A stretch of 6,118 nt of DNA, taken from Bacilli bacterium. Lineage in GTDB: Bacteria; Bacillota_I; Bacilli_A; Haloplasmatales; Haloplasmataceae. Location: assembly GCA_012513195.1 (NCBI GenBank), contig JAAZCR010000232.1:1-6118 (forward strand), given 5' to 3'. A model generated the notes under the pieces. It had not been told where the DNA came from and made no database searches. It saw only the letters and a program-made list of their open reading frames with translations. Position numbers and translations under genes: made by a program. Shown here piece after piece: positions 5,610-6,118 of this stretch (its first letter is position 1; the number at the start of each line of letters is the position of its first letter).

Positions 5610-6118
5610 TTAACGGCTGTAGAACTCAACGATTAAGGATTCTTTAATGTCTGGAAGAATTTCGTCGCGCATTGGTAAGCGTGTATATGTACCAGTCATA
5701 GTATCTTCATCGTAAGCTAAGTATGGTGCACGAGAGATTGTTGCTTCTAATGCTTCTTTTACGATTTGGAAGTTACGTGCTTTTTCAGTTAAAGTAATAG
5801 TTTGACCAACTTCAACGATATATGATGGAATATCAACGCGTTTACCATCAACTAAAATATGTCCGTGGCTAACAAGTTGACGAGCTTGTCTGCGGGTTCT
5901 AGCGAAACCTAAACGATAGACTAAGTTATCTAAACGAGATTCTAATAAGAATAGGAAGTTTTCACCAGTAACACCAGGCATTTTGCTAGCACGGTTGAAG
6001 AGGTTACTGAATTGTCTTTCGCTTAAACCATACATGAAACGTAATTTTTGCTTTTCAGCTAATTGTAAGCCATATTCTGATTGGCTACGACGACGAGTAC
6101 TACCATGTTGTCCTGGGG
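5610..6118 (-). CDS. rpsD: 30S ribosomal protein S4, N-terminus cut by window edge
   Basis: S4 binds 16S rRNA early in assembly of the 30S subunit and in several bacteria represses its own synthesis. The frame runs from the right edge to the TAA at 5610-5612, giving about 168 residues; roughly the first 30 are missing compared with the 200-residue Bacillus protein. The visible part starts in the conserved 'PGQHG' segment, continues through [19 protein letters not shown] and 'ERQF', and includes the S4 RNA-binding domain with [20 protein letters not shown] and [15 protein letters not shown], ending in the universal IVEFYSR. The Met at 6035 is internal, since S4 homology extends unbroken upstream. 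The gene converges on tyrS, a neighbour in Bacillus too. Its promoter and leader are outside the window. Confidence 0.97.
   Translation of the reverse strand, partial: PGQHGSTRRRSQSEYGLQLAEKQKLRFMYGLSERQFSNLFNRASKMPGVTGENFLFLLESRLDNLVYRLGFARTRRQARQLVSHGHILVDGKRVDIPSYIVEVGQTITLTEKARNFQIVKEALEATISRAPYLAYDEDTMTGTYTRLPMRDEILPDIKESLIVEFYSR

Noticed and set aside
6033..6035. Met codon at 6035 as the rpsD start
   Set aside because: S4 homology continues in frame upstream to the window edge (PGQHG and SEYGLQL segments), so it is internal.
1..6118. CRISPR array, insertion sequence, tRNA or rRNA genes
   Set aside because: No spaced direct repeats, transposase frames or structural RNA sequences were seen other than the T-box leader.

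Overview
The window comes from a low-GC, AT-rich bacterium of the Firmicutes (Bacillota) or a walled Mollicutes-like relative. The gene order is murC, a DUF948/YtxH envelope protein, aroA (chorismate mutase-DAHP synthase), ccpA, pduL, tyrS, and rpsD on the opposite strand. This is a shortened version of a neighbourhood known from Bacillus (murC, ytxG, ytxH, aroA, ccpA, acetyl-CoA genes, tyrS, rpsD). MurC implies a peptidoglycan wall. All seven visible Trp codons are TGG, so nothing suggests UGA recoding. The genus cannot be fixed from the sequence alone. No phage, insertion sequence or CRISPR signal was seen, so this reads as core chromosome.

Layout. Positions 1-278 hold the 3' end of murC. 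Positions 341-1057 hold a membrane-anchored DUF948 protein fused to a YtxH segment; its promoter -10 box lies inside a palindrome resembling a PerR box. A terminator-like hairpin overlaps its stop codon. aroA follows at 1110-2162. The ccpA promoter (2197-2225) carries two cre-like palindromes lacking the usual central CpG, one overlapping the -35. ccpA is 2263-3267. pduL, without a microcompartment targeting extension, is 3335-3913. A complete tyrosine T-box riboswitch (about 3925-4150, UAC specifier) precedes tyrS (4204-5469). tyrS and the 5'-incomplete rpsD (5610 to the window edge, minus strand) converge on one bidirectional terminator.

How the genes relate. The + strand block combines wall synthesis (murC), an envelope protein, entry to aromatic amino acid synthesis (aroA), global carbon control (ccpA), acetyl-CoA/acetyl-phosphate interconversion (pduL) and tyrosine charging (tyrS). 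aroA and tyrS are both linked to tyrosine. ccpA and pduL are plausibly linked through overflow metabolism, as acetyl-CoA genes also lie near ccpA in Bacillus. Each section appears to have its own control element. No wholly new system is evident. The points most worth checking are the ccpA operator pair, changes in the CcpA cofactor-binding face, the PerR-like box, and the DUF948-YtxH fusion. Two starts were moved downstream on ribosome-binding-site evidence (aroA to 1110, tyrS to 4204).
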